DNA from: Chryseobacterium balustinum
GTDB taxonomy: Bacteria; Bacteroidota; Bacteroidia; Flavobacteriales; Weeksellaceae
Direction: 5' to 3'
Length of the DNA stretch: 64,000 nucleotides
Assembly: GCF_900168205.1 (NCBI RefSeq)
Contig: NZ_FUZE01000001.1
Span: 372,001-436,000 of the forward strand
Part shown: positions 15,734-23,613 of the stretch, piece by piece
Position numbering within the stretch: the first letter of the stretch is position 1
Layout: each line of letters starts with the position of its first letter
Position numbers and translations under genes: made by a program
The notes under the pieces: generated by a model
Seen by the model: only the letters and a program-made list of their open reading frames with translations
The model's database searches: none
Told to the model about the DNA's origin: nothing

Positions 15734-18427
15734 TTAAAATGTTACGTCAAACCCAACATAAAAATTAGCTTTCATAATTGGTGCGTAAACCATTCCGCCA
15801 TCAAAATAGTTTCCGAAAGGATTTCTGAAATCCATAATCGCATTTTCCTGGTGATAAGAAGTTAGGTTTTCACCTCCTAGATAAGCTCTTAACTTTTTAT
15901 TGAAATTTCTAGAAATCTGTGCATTCAAAACTGCATAAGATTCAGAATACATCGGCAATTGAAATTCTGCTGGATTGGTTGAAGTATTTGGAAGTCTTTG
16001 TTTTCCAACCCAATTCAATGTTGTATCAAAGCTCCAGAATCCTTCGTTTTTATTTTTGTTGGTAGCATAAGCAAGGTTCACAAAGCCTCTGTGTTTTGCC
16101 ATGAAAGGAACTTCGCGTCTTCCATCCAAATAATCTGCCTGTACGTCATAGTATTTATAAGCCAATCTTACATCAAAATTCTTGAAAGGGGTGAAATCCC
16201 ACTGCGTCTGAAATGAGTTGGCAAAAGATTTTCCATCAAGATTATAAAACGTTAATTGCTGAGGTGAACGATCAAGATCTACCAAAACCTGATCTTGGAA
16301 ATCTGTTCTGAAAAAATCAGCAACAATGGTTGATTTTTTACCAAAAATTTTAAATTCCTGTTGTAAGCTCACGCCATAATTCCAAGCAATTTCTGGTCTT
16401 AAACCATAAATGTCTCCACCATTTTGTAAAATCTGAATGTTTCTGTTGGATGCAAAATATTGCTGACTTTCTGCAAAAACATTAGCTGTTCTGAAACCTC
16501 TTCCCGCAGAAATTCTAAAAATAGTTTGCGGAGTAAAGTCATATTTAAAATTCAATCTCGGTGTGAACTGTGTTCCTGCCAAGTTGTGAAAATCGGCTCT
16601 TGCTCCTGCTACCAAAGTATATTTTAAGCCTGTTAAAGTATACTCCGCAAAAATTCCAGGAACAATTTCATTTCTTTTAAAGTTATCAACTAAATAATTT
16701 TCTTCATAACCATCGTATAAGAAACTCGCTCCAGCTTTATATTTATGATTGGTATTTCCTAAAATACTTTCAAAAATCAAATTAGAATAATAAGTGTGTT
16801 GCTGTCCTGAATAATTTCTCAAACCGAAAAAGCTGTCTTGTTGATGATACACATATTGATTCATCCAGCCTAAACTTTGATAAGGTTTTCCTTTAAAAAC
16901 ATAACCCGTTTTGTTCCAAACCTGAAATCTTGAAATGTCAATTCCAACACCGTAAAGTGACTGCTGGCTTTGAGGAAGTTTTTTATCAAATCCAATTTGT
17001 CCTGCAGTTCGTTCGTCTTTTATGAAATTAATTCCGAAATGTGATCCAAAACCAGAACGTTCCAAATCATTATAATTCAATAGATAAGCCGCATTGATCT
17101 GTGTTCCTTTCGGACGGTCAAGAAAATTGTCGTCGTTCATATCGGTGTCTCCGAAAGTTCCGTTTCCGTGAAGTAAAAAAGTTTGCGACCATTTATCATT
17201 AATCGCTGCTACGTGCGTAACGTTTGCTTCGGCTCTTCCGTTGAAATCGGCAAAAAGGTTTAATGAAGTTTCAGGTGTTTTAGAATTCTTAATAAGCTCT
17301 GTGTTGATTTGTCCTGTAATACTTTCATAACCGTTTGTTACAGTACTTCCTCCTTTTGTCAGCTGAATGCTTTCGATCCATCTTCCTGGAATAAAATTTA
17401 ATCCATAAGCGGAAGCCAAACCTCTGATTTCAGGTAATAATTCTTTCGTTAAGCTTGTGTATTTTTGATCTAAACCTAACATTTTAAGTTGTTTCGTTCC
17501 TGTCACAGCATTGCTGAAAGAAACATCAACAGTTGCGTTGGTTTCAAAACTTTCAGATAAATTACAACAAGCTGCTTTTAAAAGTTCTTTAGAATCAATA
17601 TTAAATACCAAACCGGCTTCCTTTTTACTGATAGAAGTTGCTGCTTTTGTGGCAGTAATCGTTACCCCTTCAATGCTTTTTTCACCAGTTGCATGAGAAT
17701 TGTGGTTAGAAGCTTCTGTGTTGGCTTGTTTTTCTGCAAATTCCTTTTCTGTTTCGTTAGAATGAACTTTTTCGTTTTTTTCTCCAAACTCAATATCACG
17801 GTCGTAAAGACAACATCCCGGAAGCTGCTTGTAAACATCATCCGTTGTTTTATACTTTTCATTATCATGACCTACTTCTGCGATTTTTTTAAGAATTTGA
17901 TCGGCAGATGTTTTAGATGAGTCAAAGTTTAAAGTTACTGTTTGCTTTTCAGCGCTCCATTCCGCAGAGTTTGCTCCGGCAGATTTTGCTGCTTTTTCTA
18001 TTCGGGCTTTACAAGATTCGCAATTTCCTTTCACAAAAAATTCATTTTCACCTTTAGAGTGATGATGATTTTCTGTGTCTGACGTTACTGGCTTTAGATC
18101 TCTGTCGTAATGGCAACATCCCGGAAGTTTTTCATAAGTTTCATCAGAAGCTTTGAATTTTTCGTTGTCGTGACCGGCTTCTGCAACTTTTTTTAGAATG
18201 TCTTCAGGTGAAACTTTTTCTGAAGTTTCAAGTGTAAGAGTTTGTGAGTCGATAGAATATCGAGCTGATTTTGCACCTGCTTTTTTTGCCGTTGTTTCTA
18301 TTCTCTCTTTACACATCTCGCAGTTTCCTTTTACCTGAAACTGATTTTTAGAAAGATTTTGAGCTGATATGAAGGTTGTAAATAATAAGAATGCGCCAAG
18401 AATTACCTTGGTAAAATATAATTTCAT
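15734..18427 (-). CDS. TonB-dependent receptor with two N-terminal heavy-metal-type domains
   Basis: 897 residues. After a signal peptide (1-22) come two repeats of about 100 residues. Each has a GNCxxC metal motif (C36/C39 and C136/C139) on an HMA-like domain, an AGHDNEK or VGHDNEK segment, and LPGCC-x-YDRD (C104/C105 and C205/C206). A His-rich linker (HHHS, HNSH) follows, then the plug, which carries a further CC pair (C287/C288), and a 22-strand-type barrel ending in a C-terminal Phe. It is an outer-membrane receptor driven by TonB. The cysteines suggest copper, mercury or another soft metal, not proven. It lies downstream of two small metal-motif genes on the same strand. Confidence 0.85.
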   Translation of the reverse strand: MKLYFTKVILGAFLLFTTFISAQNLSKNQFQVKGNCEMCKERIETTAKKAGAKSARYSIDSQTLTLETSEKVSPEDILKKVAEAGHDNEKFKASDETYEKLPGCCHYDRDLKPVTSDTENHHHSKGENEFFVKGNCESCKARIEKAAKSAGANSAEWSAEKQTVTLNFDSSKTSADQILKKIAEVGHDNEKYKTTDDVYKQLPGCCLYDRDIEFGEKNEKVHSNETEKEFAEKQANTEASNHNSHATGEKSIEGVTITATKAATSISKKEAGLVFNIDSKELLKAACCNLSESFETNATVDVSFSNAVTGTKQLKMLGLDQKYTSLTKELLPEIRGLASAYGLNFIPGRWIESIQLTKGGSTVTNGYESITGQINTELIKNSKTPETSLNLFADFNGRAEANVTHVAAINDKWSQTFLLHGNGTFGDTDMNDDNFLDRPKGTQINAAYLLNYNDLERSGFGSHFGINFIKDERTAGQIGFDKKLPQSQQSLYGVGIDISRFQVWNKTGYVFKGKPYQSLGWMNQYVYHQQDSFFGLRNYSGQQHTYYSNLIFESILGNTNHKYKAGASFLYDGYEENYLVDNFKRNEIVPGIFAEYTLTGLKYTLVAGARADFHNLAGTQFTPRLNFKYDFTPQTIFRISAGRGFRTANVFAESQQYFASNRNIQILQNGGDIYGLRPEIAWNYGVSLQQEFKIFGKKSTIVADFFRTDFQDQVLVDLDRSPQQLTFYNLDGKSFANSFQTQWDFTPFKNFDVRLAYKYYDVQADYLDGRREVPFMAKHRGFVNLAYATNKNKNEGFWSFDTTLNWVGKQRLPNTSTNPAEFQLPMYSESYAVLNAQISRNFNKKLRAYLGGENLTSYHQENAIMDFRNPFGNYFDGGMVYAPIMKANFYVGFDVTF

Positions 18428-18536
18428 TTTGTTTAAAATTTAGATTAATTGAATTAATGTAACATTCTAACAATGTATATAGTGTAACAATCATGGGTAG
18501 ATTGGTAAACTGATACATCGTTAAATTAATTTTTAA

Positions 18537-18899
18537 TTAACCTAGTTTAGGCGGTTGCCAAATTTCTTTTAAACCGTTTGAAATATAAGGATCAGCATAC
18601 TGAACCTGAATTTTTGAGATTGTTTTGAATGAGGTGATTTCCCAACTGGTACTTTTCGCAAAATTGTTTTCTACGAAAGTATTGCAGGTCATACAAAACG
18701 AGCAACACTCATCGTTGCATGATTTGTGGTCGCTCTTGCTGTTTTTAGAATCATGAGTGTCGTGACTCTTTTCGCAGCACGATTTCTTAGATTCTGCTTT
18801 ACAGCAGTTTTCCTGTGAAGCCTGAGCATAAAAATTATCTTTAGGAATCAAAAAAATTCCCAAGCAAAAGATAATTAATAATAGCTGTATTGGTTTCAC
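18537..18899 (-). CDS. Small Cys/His-rich secreted protein
   Basis: 120 residues from a GTG start at 18899. A signal peptide (MKPIQLLLIIFCLGIFLIP...YAQ) is followed by a dense Cys/His region with CC, CC, HDTHD, DHKSC, ECCSFCMTC (about 32-73), and then a tail ending WQPPKLG. The layout recalls small Bacteroidota proteins that end in QPPK/QPPQ and neighbour metal receptors or efflux genes (the DUF6660 and HYC_CC_PP types). Exact membership is not certain. It probably binds a soft metal in the periplasm or at the outer membrane. It begins 22 bases after the lipoprotein gene and precedes the receptor gene by 109 bases. Confidence 0.75.
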   Translation of the reverse strand: MKPIQLLLIIFCLGIFLIPKDNFYAQASQENCCKAESKKSCCEKSHDTHDSKNSKSDHKSCNDECCSFCMTCNTFVENNFAKSTSWEITSFKTISKIQVQYADPYISNGLKEIWQPPKLG

Positions 18900-18921
18900 C
18901 GTGCAAATTTACAAAAAATAA

Positions 18922-19560
18922 TTAAAGTGCAGCACCTACTTGTTTTGCGCAGTCATGCCAAGGTTGACCATGCGCAGGATTATTCTTTGGTTTTGGTCCT
19001 GTATTGGCAACTGCAGCTTGTGGAGCTTGAACTGGTTGTGGAGCTTGCATAGGAGTACTATTCGTCTGAACAGCAGCTGATGCCGGTTTACTGTTTAAAG
19101 GTTGTCCAACCGGAATTTCGCATTTGTGACCAGGTTCTCCATGTGGAGGATTCATTCCTGGAGCAGTTTTCACGGGTTGACCATTTTGATTTGGTGTTAT
19201 TTTCGTTGGACTTACAGCATTTGGATCAATTTGAACCGTATTGTTACCATTCACCTGAACGGCTTGAGGTGCAGAATTTTGAGGTGTAGGAGCGCTATTT
19301 AAAGGCTGTCCAACTGGAATATCACATCTGTGACCTGGCTGTCCGTGTGGGGGATTCATTCCTGATGAGGTAACCATTGTAGAACCCGTTGAAGTTTTTA
19401 TTCCTGCCTGATCGATTAAAGAAGGTTTCGGAGCGGTGTTCATAGCAACATTAGGTTGCTGATTTCCGTTTTCGTCTTTTAAATATGTTGGTTTTTCGTC
19501 TTTTTTACATGAAACTGCAACTAAAGAAGTTGCTAAAAGGCCAAAAAGTAAGTTCTTCAT
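18922..19560 (-). CDS. Lipoprotein with three HGxPxHxC motifs
   Basis: 212 residues from the ATG at 19560; an ATG at 19581 would add seven. A lipoprotein signal (LLFGLLATSLVAVSC) is followed by KKDEK, close to the K-(D/E)2 surface-export signal described for Bacteroidota lipoproteins. The rest is low-complexity Pro/Gln/Asn/Ala sequence carrying three units: NPPHGQPGHRCDIPVGQPL, NPPHGEPGHKCEIPVGQPL and a variant NPAHGQPWHDCAKQVG. Each unit has two His and one Cys, a plausible metal site. It heads a likely three-gene operon with the Cys-rich protein and the HMA-TonB receptor. Confidence 0.75.
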   Translation of the reverse strand: MKNLLFGLLATSLVAVSCKKDEKPTYLKDENGNQQPNVAMNTAPKPSLIDQAGIKTSTGSTMVTSSGMNPPHGQPGHRCDIPVGQPLNSAPTPQNSAPQAVQVNGNNTVQIDPNAVSPTKITPNQNGQPVKTAPGMNPPHGEPGHKCEIPVGQPLNSKPASAAVQTNSTPMQAPQPVQAPQAAVANTGPKPKNNPAHGQPWHDCAKQVGAAL

Positions 19561-19722
19561 AATTAGATTTATATTTTTCATGACAATAATGATTCAAATT
19601 TGTATTTACTTTTAATTAAATTTTAGAATTTTTCATCAAAAATTGCCCTGAAAAACAAAATTAGCAAAACATTTTGAATTGTTTTGCTAATTTTAATTTT
19701 ATGTCGCTATTTTAACGTTCGT

Positions 19723-20409
19723 TTAGTTCTTAACCAAAAGTCTGAAACCTTCACCGTGTACGTTGATGATTTCTAAACCTTCATCATCTTTCAGTAGTTT
19801 TCTAAGTTTGGCAATATAAACGTCCATACTTCTTGCTGTAAAATAGTTTTCCTTTTTCCAGATTTTTCTTAATGCTAAATCTCTAGGCATAAAGTCGTTT
19901 CTGTGAAGACAAAGTAATTTTAAAAGTTCATTTTCTTTAGGTGAAAGCTTGTATTCGTTATCACCTACTCTCAATTGTCTCAGCATAGAATCAAAGAAAA
20001 TATTGCTGATTTTAAACTGTTCCTGTTCTTCGTTTTCCAAAGTAGAACTTCTCTGAAGAATGGCTTTAATTTTATATAAAAGCAATTCGGTATCAAATGG
20101 TTTTGTGATATAATCATCAGCTCCCAACTGATATCCTTTCAAAATATCTTCTCTCATATTTCTTGCTGTCAAGAAAATGATTGGTGTGTTTTTGTCAATC
20201 TTTTTTACATCTTCTGCTAATGAAAATCCGTCTTTCTTCGGCATCATTACGTCAAAAATACAGATGTCAAATTCGCTTTCTGTAAACTCTTTCAATCCCT
20301 GTTCTCCATCTACGGCAAGGGTCACTTCAAAATTGTTTATCGTAAGATAATCTTTCAGTACCGCACCGAAACTCTGATCGTCTTCTACTAATAATATTCT
20401 GTTGCTCAT
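19723..20409 (-). CDS. OmpR-family response regulator, RprY-like
   Basis: 228 residues. The receiver domain has D10/D11 and the phospho-acceptor D53 (CIFDVMMPKKDGF), with TKPF carrying the conserved Lys. The C-terminal winged helix ends in the OmpR signature RSMDVYIAKLRKLLKDD. The sequence strongly recalls RprY of Bacteroides. The partner kinase gene lies directly upstream, 33 bases away. What it regulates is not known; the metal-motif genes 140 bases downstream on the same strand are candidates. Confidence 0.9.
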   Translation of the reverse strand: MSNRILLVEDDQSFGAVLKDYLTINNFEVTLAVDGEQGLKEFTESEFDICIFDVMMPKKDGFSLAEDVKKIDKNTPIIFLTARNMREDILKGYQLGADDYITKPFDTELLLYKIKAILQRSSTLENEEQEQFKISNIFFDSMLRQLRVGDNEYKLSPKENELLKLLCLHRNDFMPRDLALRKIWKKENYFTARSMDVYIAKLRKLLKDDEGLEIINVHGEGFRLLVKN

Positions 20410-20442
20410 ATGTTTTATATTTTATTTTTCGTTTAACTTATT

Positions 20443-21990
20443 TTATGCCATTGGAAGTTTAATGATAAATTTACTTCCTTTATCTTTTTCAGAATCTACA
20501 ATAATCTGTCCTTTGTGTAGTTCTACAATTTTCTTTACATAGGAAAGTCCGAGGCCTTGTCCTTTTACATTATGAATATTTCCGGTTTCTTCTCGGAAGA
20601 ATTTTTCGAAAATTTTGGTTTTATTGTGGGTTTCCATTCCCATTCCTTTATCTGAAATTTCTAACACGTACCAATTTCCTTCATTTTTAGTTTTAATACT
20701 GATTTCTGGTGCTTCCGGAGAGTATTTGTTGGCGTTATCTAAAAGATTCACCAGCATATTAGAAATATGAAACTCATCGATTTTAAAAGTAAAATGAGTG
20801 GCATTAAATTCCTGAATAAGCTTTCCGTTTCTCTGCTGAATAATCAGATTAAATGACTCTGTAGTCTTTTTTATCAATTCTCTTACGTTGGTCTCTTTTA
20901 AGAATAATTCTACTTCATTTCTTTCCAATTTAGACATGTTCAGAATATTTTCTACCTGCTTTTTCATCCTCAGATTCTCCTGTTTGATGAGCTGTGAATA
21001 GTATTTTACCTTATCAGGATTGGTTGCAATTTTATCATTTGCCAAAGAGTCTGTAGCTACCGAAATTGTTGCTAACGGGGTTTTAAATTCGTGCGACATG
21101 TTATTAATGAAGTCTGTTTTCACTTCTGCTAATTTTTTCTGTCTCATCATATAATTAATGGAAATAATATAAATTCCCAAAATGGTCAAAAGTGAAAGAA
21201 AAGTTCCCAAAAGCATTGGCCAGTTATTCATTGCCAAAGAATATTCTTTTTTAGGAAAAACCAGAGCCAACGTGTACAAAGTTCTATCTTTTGTATCTGT
21301 AAATAAAGGATAAGAATAAGAATTGGTATCTTTTTTCTCTTTAAAAACTTTATTAACAATAGTAGTAAGCTTGTTGTTTTTATCTGAAACCCCGTAGCCA
21401 AAATCAGCGGTAATTCCTTTCATTTTAAGTTCTTTGGTAATTACAGAATCTAGAATTTTGGGGTCAACTCTTTTGGTAAGTGGTAAATTGTTTCCATTTA
21501 CCCTTAAAAATTCTTTGAAATTGTAATCCCCACTTTCAATATCTCGATTGATTTCCGAGGTCAATAATTCGCGTCGTGAAGTGTCTCTTTTTACAGTATA
21601 TGCATCGTCATCAGTATACATTTTTGTCAGGAGAAGAGAGTCGCCTCTTTTTGAAATGGGTAGCTGTTGAGTCTCAATAATGTTTCTGTAGTAAACGATC
21701 GATTTTTGAGTTCCGGAATCCTGGGTTTGCTGAATTGTGGTAAGAGAAGGCTTTTTGCTGTTTGCCCTTACATTGTCTCTTAAATTTGGATAATTCTCAT
21801 TAAAAAGCTTTTCTGCTTCAATTTCTGCTACGTTTTTTGAAGTATTTTCCAAAGCGGAATAAACTTTGTTAGAAAACTCTTGTTCCAAAGCAACGTAATA
21901 ATTTTTAAGCCAATAAAACTGCAGCGTGACAAAAACGATAAGGGAGATTGTCATAAAAACCGAGATTATCGGGATGAATTTGTTATTCAT
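20443..21990 (-). CDS. Sensor histidine kinase, RprX-like
   Basis: 515 residues. TM1 is about 7-28, a sensor region of about 230 residues faces the periplasm, and TM2 is about 257-279. The HisKA box is MSHEFKTP with H300. The HATPase has N419 in LVNLLDNANKYSP, G1 DKGMGM (447-452) and G2 GQGLGL (477-482). No HAMP domain is obvious. The periplasmic region has no Cys or His cluster, so direct metal sensing is not suggested by composition. It forms an operon with the response regulator. Confidence 0.9.
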   Translation of the reverse strand: MNNKFIPIISVFMTISLIVFVTLQFYWLKNYYVALEQEFSNKVYSALENTSKNVAEIEAEKLFNENYPNLRDNVRANSKKPSLTTIQQTQDSGTQKSIVYYRNIIETQQLPISKRGDSLLLTKMYTDDDAYTVKRDTSRRELLTSEINRDIESGDYNFKEFLRVNGNNLPLTKRVDPKILDSVITKELKMKGITADFGYGVSDKNNKLTTIVNKVFKEKKDTNSYSYPLFTDTKDRTLYTLALVFPKKEYSLAMNNWPMLLGTFLSLLTILGIYIISINYMMRQKKLAEVKTDFINNMSHEFKTPLATISVATDSLANDKIATNPDKVKYYSQLIKQENLRMKKQVENILNMSKLERNEVELFLKETNVRELIKKTTESFNLIIQQRNGKLIQEFNATHFTFKIDEFHISNMLVNLLDNANKYSPEAPEISIKTKNEGNWYVLEISDKGMGMETHNKTKIFEKFFREETGNIHNVKGQGLGLSYVKKIVELHKGQIIVDSEKDKGSKFIIKLPMA

Positions 21991-22172
21991 TGCATTGGAA
22001 AATTAAAGTTGTAAATGTTAAAATTAATCATTTTAAGATTTGATAAACAAAAAATGCGCCAAAATATTGTTTAATTTTTCTTAAAAGTAAAGGTTTTAAC
22101 ATTTTATTATAAATTTACAGCCAATTCCTTAAAGAAACTTATGAAAATTTATTAACCAAAACTAAAATAACT

Positions 22173-22670
22173 ATGAGCTCAACAATTGTTTTTAATCAGG
22201 ATTTTAATTCGAAGAGTATTTATGTGATGAAGGTTTATGATGAGGAAATATCAAAAGTATGGGACTATTTTACAAAACCTGAACTCCTCGATTTGTGGTG
22301 GGCGCCCAAACCTTGGGTGTGTAAAACGGATTCGTTAAATTTCGAGGAAGGTGGCGTTTGGCTATATTCGATGAATGGACCAGATGGGGAGAAAATATTT
22401 TCGTTGGTTAAGTATGGTAAAATAGATGAGCATAGAAGTGTTGATGGTATTGATGCTTTTTGCGATGCTAATGGTAATGTAGACGAAAGATTTCCGCAAA
22501 CACAATGGCTGATTGGTTTCACAGGGGTTGAGCAAGGGACGAAAGTTTCTCTGAACATTCATTTCAAATCTGAAGATGATATGAAAAAACAATTGGAAAT
22601 GGGATTTGAAGAAGGTTTTAAAATGGGTTTAAACCAACTGGAAGAAATTTTTAATAATCTGAAAATTTGA
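22173..22670 (+). CDS. SRPBCC / AHSA1-domain protein
   Basis: 165 residues. The START-like fold of the AHSA1 family is shown by VWDYFTKPELLDLWWAPKPW near the start, a central TQWLIGFTGVEQGTKVSLNIHF strand region and the C-terminal helix (FEEGFKMGLNQLEEIFNNL). Such proteins form a hydrophobic cavity, and bacterial members have varied or unknown ligands. Cytosolic. It diverges from the kinase gene. Confidence 0.82.
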   Translation: MSSTIVFNQDFNSKSIYVMKVYDEEISKVWDYFTKPELLDLWWAPKPWVCKTDSLNFEEGGVWLYSMNGPDGEKIFSLVKYGKIDEHRSVDGIDAFCDANGNVDERFPQTQWLIGFTGVEQGTKVSLNIHFKSEDDMKKQLEMGFEEGFKMGLNQLEEIFNNLKI

Positions 22671-22767
22671 TAGTGTATTGATTTGAAAATTATTTTTTTA
22701 ATTCGAATAAAAAACTTCTCGATACGATTTTTTCAAAATCTACTCGAAGTGACGATGTATAAAAAAC

Positions 22768-22800
22768 AAAATGGAAAGTAAAACTTACTTTCCATTTTTT
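22768..22800. terminator. Terminator between SRPBCC gene and convergent gene
   Basis: AAATGGAAAGTA and TACTTTCCATTT form a perfect stem (22768-22800) with T on the + side and A on the other, so it may act both ways. Confidence 0.85.
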
Positions 22801-22833
22801 ATATAATTAATCAATTTTCAAATTATCTCCTTT

Positions 22834-23175
22834 TCAAATTAATTCTTCATCCTGAAAATACTGAATAATTGCTTTTTTCATCAGGATTTGCTGCTCGTTA
22901 GGTTTCAGCTCCGGAAGTTTTTCCGTCTCCTCAAAATGAGGGTAACCGTCGTCATCGTAATGTGAAAATTTAAAATATCCGAAAGGTTCCAGTAAACGGC
23001 AAACTGCAATGTGAAGGATATTCAGTTTGTCGTCTTTAGTATATTTCTGCTGTCCGCTTCCCAGTTCCTGGATGCCGATTAAGAATAGATAAGTCTCTAT
23101 CGGAGCGTTTTTTTCGGTATCAAAATTTTCAATGAAAAATTGTTCTATTTTTTGCCAAATTTCACTTTCTGTCAT
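22834..23175 (-). CDS. Conserved hypothetical protein
   Basis: 113 residues, acidic, without signal peptide or membrane segment. The sequence has a mainly helical look, with a loop rich in Asp and His (FSHYDDDGYPHFEE). I do not recognise a family with known function. It is the last gene in a run on the - strand that includes the four-helix-bundle protein and oligopeptidase B. Confidence 0.65.
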   Translation of the reverse strand: MTESEIWQKIEQFFIENFDTEKNAPIETYLFLIGIQELGSGQQKYTKDDKLNILHIAVCRLLEPFGYFKFSHYDDDGYPHFEETEKLPELKPNEQQILMKKAIIQYFQDEELI

Positions 23176-23215
23176 AATATATAAATGATAAATAATAGTT
23201 GATCAATGATAAAGA

Positions 23216-23578
23216 TTAGTCCTTTAGCATTTTACGATACGAAGAAGTCGTTTTCAGAACTTCTTCTGTTTTGATTTTTAAATCTAATAAAATTTCGTTT
23301 TGAACATAGTTCAATTCTTCAAGCATTTCAAGCCAAAATAAAGTTTCGTCGGTTTCTTCAATAACGATGGATAGTTTTGAAAAGCGTTCAGCTTTTGATC
23401 TTGCTCTACACATTGCTCTGTAATTTGCAGCCATTGATGTAGATGATCGATATATTTGCTTTCTTATTACAGAAAAGGCTTCGTTATAAGGAAGTTTTGA
23501 AAATTCCTTAATAATACTTATTGCAATTTGTTTTGTTTTTATTGCGAAAACCTTATTGTAATCTAAGTTATCCATCAT
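23216..23578 (-). CDS. Four-helix-bundle protein (S23/IVS-encoded type)
   Basis: 120 residues of the S23-like four-helix-bundle family. The signature is RSSTSMAANYRAMCRARSKAERFSKLSIVIEETDETLFWLEML. Members are found inside intervening sequences of 23S rRNA genes and also as free-standing genes. A relative (Avd) is an accessory protein of diversity-generating retroelements. No reverse transcriptase or variable repeat is seen nearby. The start could be either of two adjacent ATGs. It sits between oligopeptidase B and a hypothetical gene and is flanked by ATGATAAAT-type repeats in opposite orientation. Confidence 0.85.
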   Translation of the reverse strand: MMDNLDYNKVFAIKTKQIAISIIKEFSKLPYNEAFSVIRKQIYRSSTSMAANYRAMCRARSKAERFSKLSIVIEETDETLFWLEMLEELNYVQNEILLDLKIKTEEVLKTTSSYRKMLKD

Positions 23579-23592
23579 TTATAAATTATCGC

Positions 23593-23613
23593 TTATCATT
23601 TATCATTTATCAT
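23593..23613. repeat. Three tandem TTATCAT heptamers
   Basis: TTATCAT is repeated three times without spacer. It overlaps the last codons of the oligopeptidase B gene (stop at 23596-23598) and continues towards the four-helix-bundle gene. The reverse-complement form ATGATAAAT/ATGATAAAG occurs at 23185 and 23206, on the other side of that gene. Confidence 0.7.

Noticed and set aside
23216..23578. Diversity-generating retroelement around the four-helix-bundle gene
   Set aside because: No reverse transcriptase, template repeat or adenine-varied target was seen within several kilobases.
23593..23613. Tandem heptamers as a CRISPR array or insertion-sequence end
   Set aside because: The units are 7 bases without spacers, and there are no cas or transposase genes nearby.
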